A stretch of 64,000 nt of DNA, from assembly GCF_017303315.1 (NCBI RefSeq), contig NZ_JAFKOI010000006.1, positions 150,508 to 214,507 on the forward strand, in the 5' to 3' direction. This DNA is from Bacillus sp. NTK071. GTDB lineage: Bacteria > Bacillota > Bacilli > Bacillales > Guptibacillaceae. Of the stretch, positions 62,276 to 64,000 are shown one piece after another. A program made the translations under genes and the position numbers. The notes under the pieces are model-generated. The model made no database searches. It worked only from the letters and a program-made list of their open reading frames with translations, and had not been told where the DNA came from. The stretch's first letter is position 1. Every line of letters begins with the position of its first letter.

Positions 62276-63871
62276 TTGGGAACGCTTTGGTTTGGTGGGA
62301 AAATATATACGCTTGATCAAGAGAATGAGACGGTAGAAGCAGTTTATACAGAAAGCGGACGTATTAAGAAAACAGGTACTGAAGCTGAGCTTAGATCTGT
62401 TTTTGGCAGTCAAATAAATCAGCGCCGTGACCTTAAAGGTCACGTTATGATTCCTGGTTTTGTTGATAGCCACCTTCATATGATTGGTCATGGTGAGAAG
62501 CTTCTACGTCTGGACCTTTCTCAGTCAGCATCAGCCGAGGAAATGAAAGGGATGCTTCTCGAGAAAGTAAGAAATGCTTCTTCAGATGAATGGATTATTG
62601 GCGAAGGTTGGAATGAGAATAACTTCGCTGACCGTAAGATTTTTCATCGCGATGAACTTGATGAAATTGCGCCGAACCATCCGATGATGCTAACGCGCGT
62701 CTGTAGGCATGCGATTCTTGCAAATTCCATAGCACTTGAGTTAGCAGGTATCACCGATGAGACGAAAGATCCAGAAGGTGGTGTCATTATGCGTGATAGT
62801 AATGGGAAAGCGACTGGATATCTACTTGACCGCGCTCAAGAACTAGTGAAAAATGCAATGCCAGAAGTAAGTATAGGCTTCCTTGAACGAGCACTTTCGT
62901 CTTCGGTTGATGATCTTGTATCAAAAGGCATCACCGGTGGACATAGTGAAGATCTAAATTACTATGGAGGCTTTACGAGAACATATGAAACATTCATGAA
63001 TGTCATCAACGGTAAGCGGAAATTCAGAGCGAATTTACTAGTTCATCATGAAGTCATTGATGAGATGAGAAGGCAAGGGTTAGGCTTCGGTGATGGAACG
63101 GAATACGTCGAACTTGGTGCAATGAAAATTTTTGCTGATGGTGCCCTTGGTGGGCGGACAGCATTATTAAGTCACCCATATAATGATTCTCCTGATACCT
63201 CTGGAGTTGCAATACATAGCATTGAAGGTTTAACAACGCTAGTTAGAGAAGCGAGAACCCATGATATGCCTGTTGCGATTCATGTAATTGGAGACTTAGC
63301 ACTTGAATATGCAATTGAAGCGATTGAACAATTTCCTGCCCCTTATGGATTGAGAGATCGTTTGATTCATACACAGGTTGTTCGAAAAGACTTAATTGAT
63401 CGCCTTAACCAACTATCTGTGATTCTTGATATTCAACCAAGGTTCGTTGCATCGGATTTCCCATGGGTGATGGAACGTCTAGGAGAAGAGAGAATGACTA
63501 TGTCGTTTGCCTGGAAAACATTATTAAATAGCGGTATTCCAATTGCAGGTGGGTCAGACGCACCGATTGAGCCGGTTGATCCGTTGCTTGGAATTCATGC
63601 TGCTGTTACGAGAAAACGTCCAAATGATACGCATGAAGGATATTACCCAGAAGAAAAGCTATCTATGTTTGAAGCTGTTTCGCTATTTACTACTGGAAGT
63701 GCCTACGCAATTGGTCGTGAGAATGAACGTGGGAAAATTAAGGAGAACTTTGATGCTGATTTTACCGTTCTAAATCGTGATATATTCGCATGCGATCCAG
63801 ATCTACTTCTACAAACAAAAGCTGTTATGACGGTGATTGATGAATCCGTTGTGTATAGTGACTTTGATTAG
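62276..63871 (+). CDS. ytcJ: Amidohydrolase YtcJ (amidohydrolase 3 family)
   Basis: A 531-residue metal-dependent hydrolase. VMIPGFVDSHLHMIGHG gives the N-terminal metal HxH, followed by GEGWNENNF and a carboxylated-lysine/His region (MKIFADGALGGRTALL). VAIHVIGDLALEYAIEAI is next, and PIAGGSDAPIEPVDPLLGI supplies the final Asp. YtcJ relatives hydrolyse formamide-type or exocyclic C-N bonds, and the true substrate is unknown. The start is TTG 62276 behind AAGGGGAGAA. Order ytcI-ytcJ is similar to B. subtilis. Confidence 0.93.
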   Translation: MGTLWFGGKIYTLDQENETVEAVYTESGRIKKTGTEAELRSVFGSQINQRRDLKGHVMIPGFVDSHLHMIGHGEKLLRLDLSQSASAEEMKGMLLEKVRNASSDEWIIGEGWNENNFADRKIFHRDELDEIAPNHPMMLTRVCRHAILANSIALELAGITDETKDPEGGVIMRDSNGKATGYLLDRAQELVKNAMPEVSIGFLERALSSSVDDLVSKGITGGHSEDLNYYGGFTRTYETFMNVINGKRKFRANLLVHHEVIDEMRRQGLGFGDGTEYVELGAMKIFADGALGGRTALLSHPYNDSPDTSGVAIHSIEGLTTLVREARTHDMPVAIHVIGDLALEYAIEAIEQFPAPYGLRDRLIHTQVVRKDLIDRLNQLSVILDIQPRFVASDFPWVMERLGEERMTMSFAWKTLLNSGIPIAGGSDAPIEPVDPLLGIHAAVTRKRPNDTHEGYYPEEKLSMFEAVSLFTTGSAYAIGRENERGKIKENFDADFTVLNRDIFACDPDLLLQTKAVMTVIDESVVYSDFD

Positions 63872-63902
63872 CTTAATGACTGAAGTTCTATCATTAAATT
63901 GA

Positions 63903-64000
63903 AGAGGCTGGGACAAAACTAAAATACATGAAGGAAATCGCGAATTTTGAATGGTAAGAGTAAGACCTTAGCGTAGCCAACATACGTAGACTCCTGCGGG
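63903..64000. repeat. Start of a second repeat type, cut by the window edge
   Basis: GAGGCTGGGACAAAACT (from 63904) is a sequence I recognise as the common left end of dispersed intergenic repeats in Bacillaceae. The window then ends with GACTCCTGCGGG, the same hairpin arm (CTCCTGCGGG) as in the cores of the elements at 22.7 and 48.4 kb. The complementary arm lies outside the window. Confidence 0.6.

Overview
The window is a 64 kb piece of chromosome from a low-GC, endospore-forming member of the Bacillaceae. The evidence is an alpha/beta-type spore protein (SspA family), bacillithiol-linked YtxJ, CcpA with several cre-like operators, RefZ, EzrA, SftA, and a gene order close to the ytfP-to-ytcJ block of Bacillus subtilis. 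I see no rRNA, tRNA, CRISPR array, prophage or intact insertion sequence. The species cannot be named from the sequence alone.

Layout. 1-6.5 kb: end of a DEAD-box RNA helicase, YtfP flavoprotein, the MurJ (YtgP) lipid II flippase, a glycine-rich repeat protein, a DUF6884-like protein, pseudouridine synthase YtzG, a PRC-barrel-like protein and the small regulator YtzE. 7-16.7 kb: K+ channel, PepV-type dipeptidase, CysK paralogue YtkP, ThpR, LrgAB, pullulanase AmyX, YtmP, YtzH, a 31-residue CydS-like membrane peptide missed by length-limited ORF calling, and TrmB. 16.7-22.6 kb: YtnP lactonase, the fruRKA operon and ProI. 23-29.3 kb: small envelope protein, YtzB, YtoP, DUF84 NTPase, YtoQ, an orphan EIIC-like permease and YtpPQR. 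29.4-37.6 kb: SftA, nicotinate phosphoribosyltransferase, MurC, the stress operon ytxGH with ytxJ, and AroA. 38-43.4 kb: CcpA, with acuABC divergent from acsA. 43.4-50.8 kb: a class A penicillin-binding protein, T-box-controlled tyrS, autoregulated rpsD and a methionine gamma-lyase-like gene. 50.9-63.9 kb: YtsP, RefZ, HisJ, EzrA, BrnQ, NifZ-ThiI, SspA, YtcI-like acyl-CoA ligase, a second MurG and YtcJ.

Themes. Cell wall and division genes recur (murJ, murC, murG-like, class A PBP, ezrA, sftA, refZ). Carbon control is the second theme: ccpA lies next to the acetate genes acuABC/acsA, and cre-like operators precede acsA/acuA, fruRKA, the methionine lyase gene and ytnP. The stress genes ytxGH follow near-consensus sigma-H and sigma-B promoters.

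The most unusual signal is a family of short intergenic elements, all just downstream of terminators. A 220 bp copy (48372-48591) has imperfect 27 bp terminal inverted repeats and encloses a GC-rich palindromic core between 10 bp direct repeats spaced 109 bp apart. A second full copy (22650-22873) shows compensatory changes in the core hairpin. A third (17644-17754) is 111 bp, exactly one 109 bp unit shorter, and has a single direct repeat: a natural core-less version. A fourth (about 50844-50926) is a remnant. The window ends inside a different but related-looking repeat.
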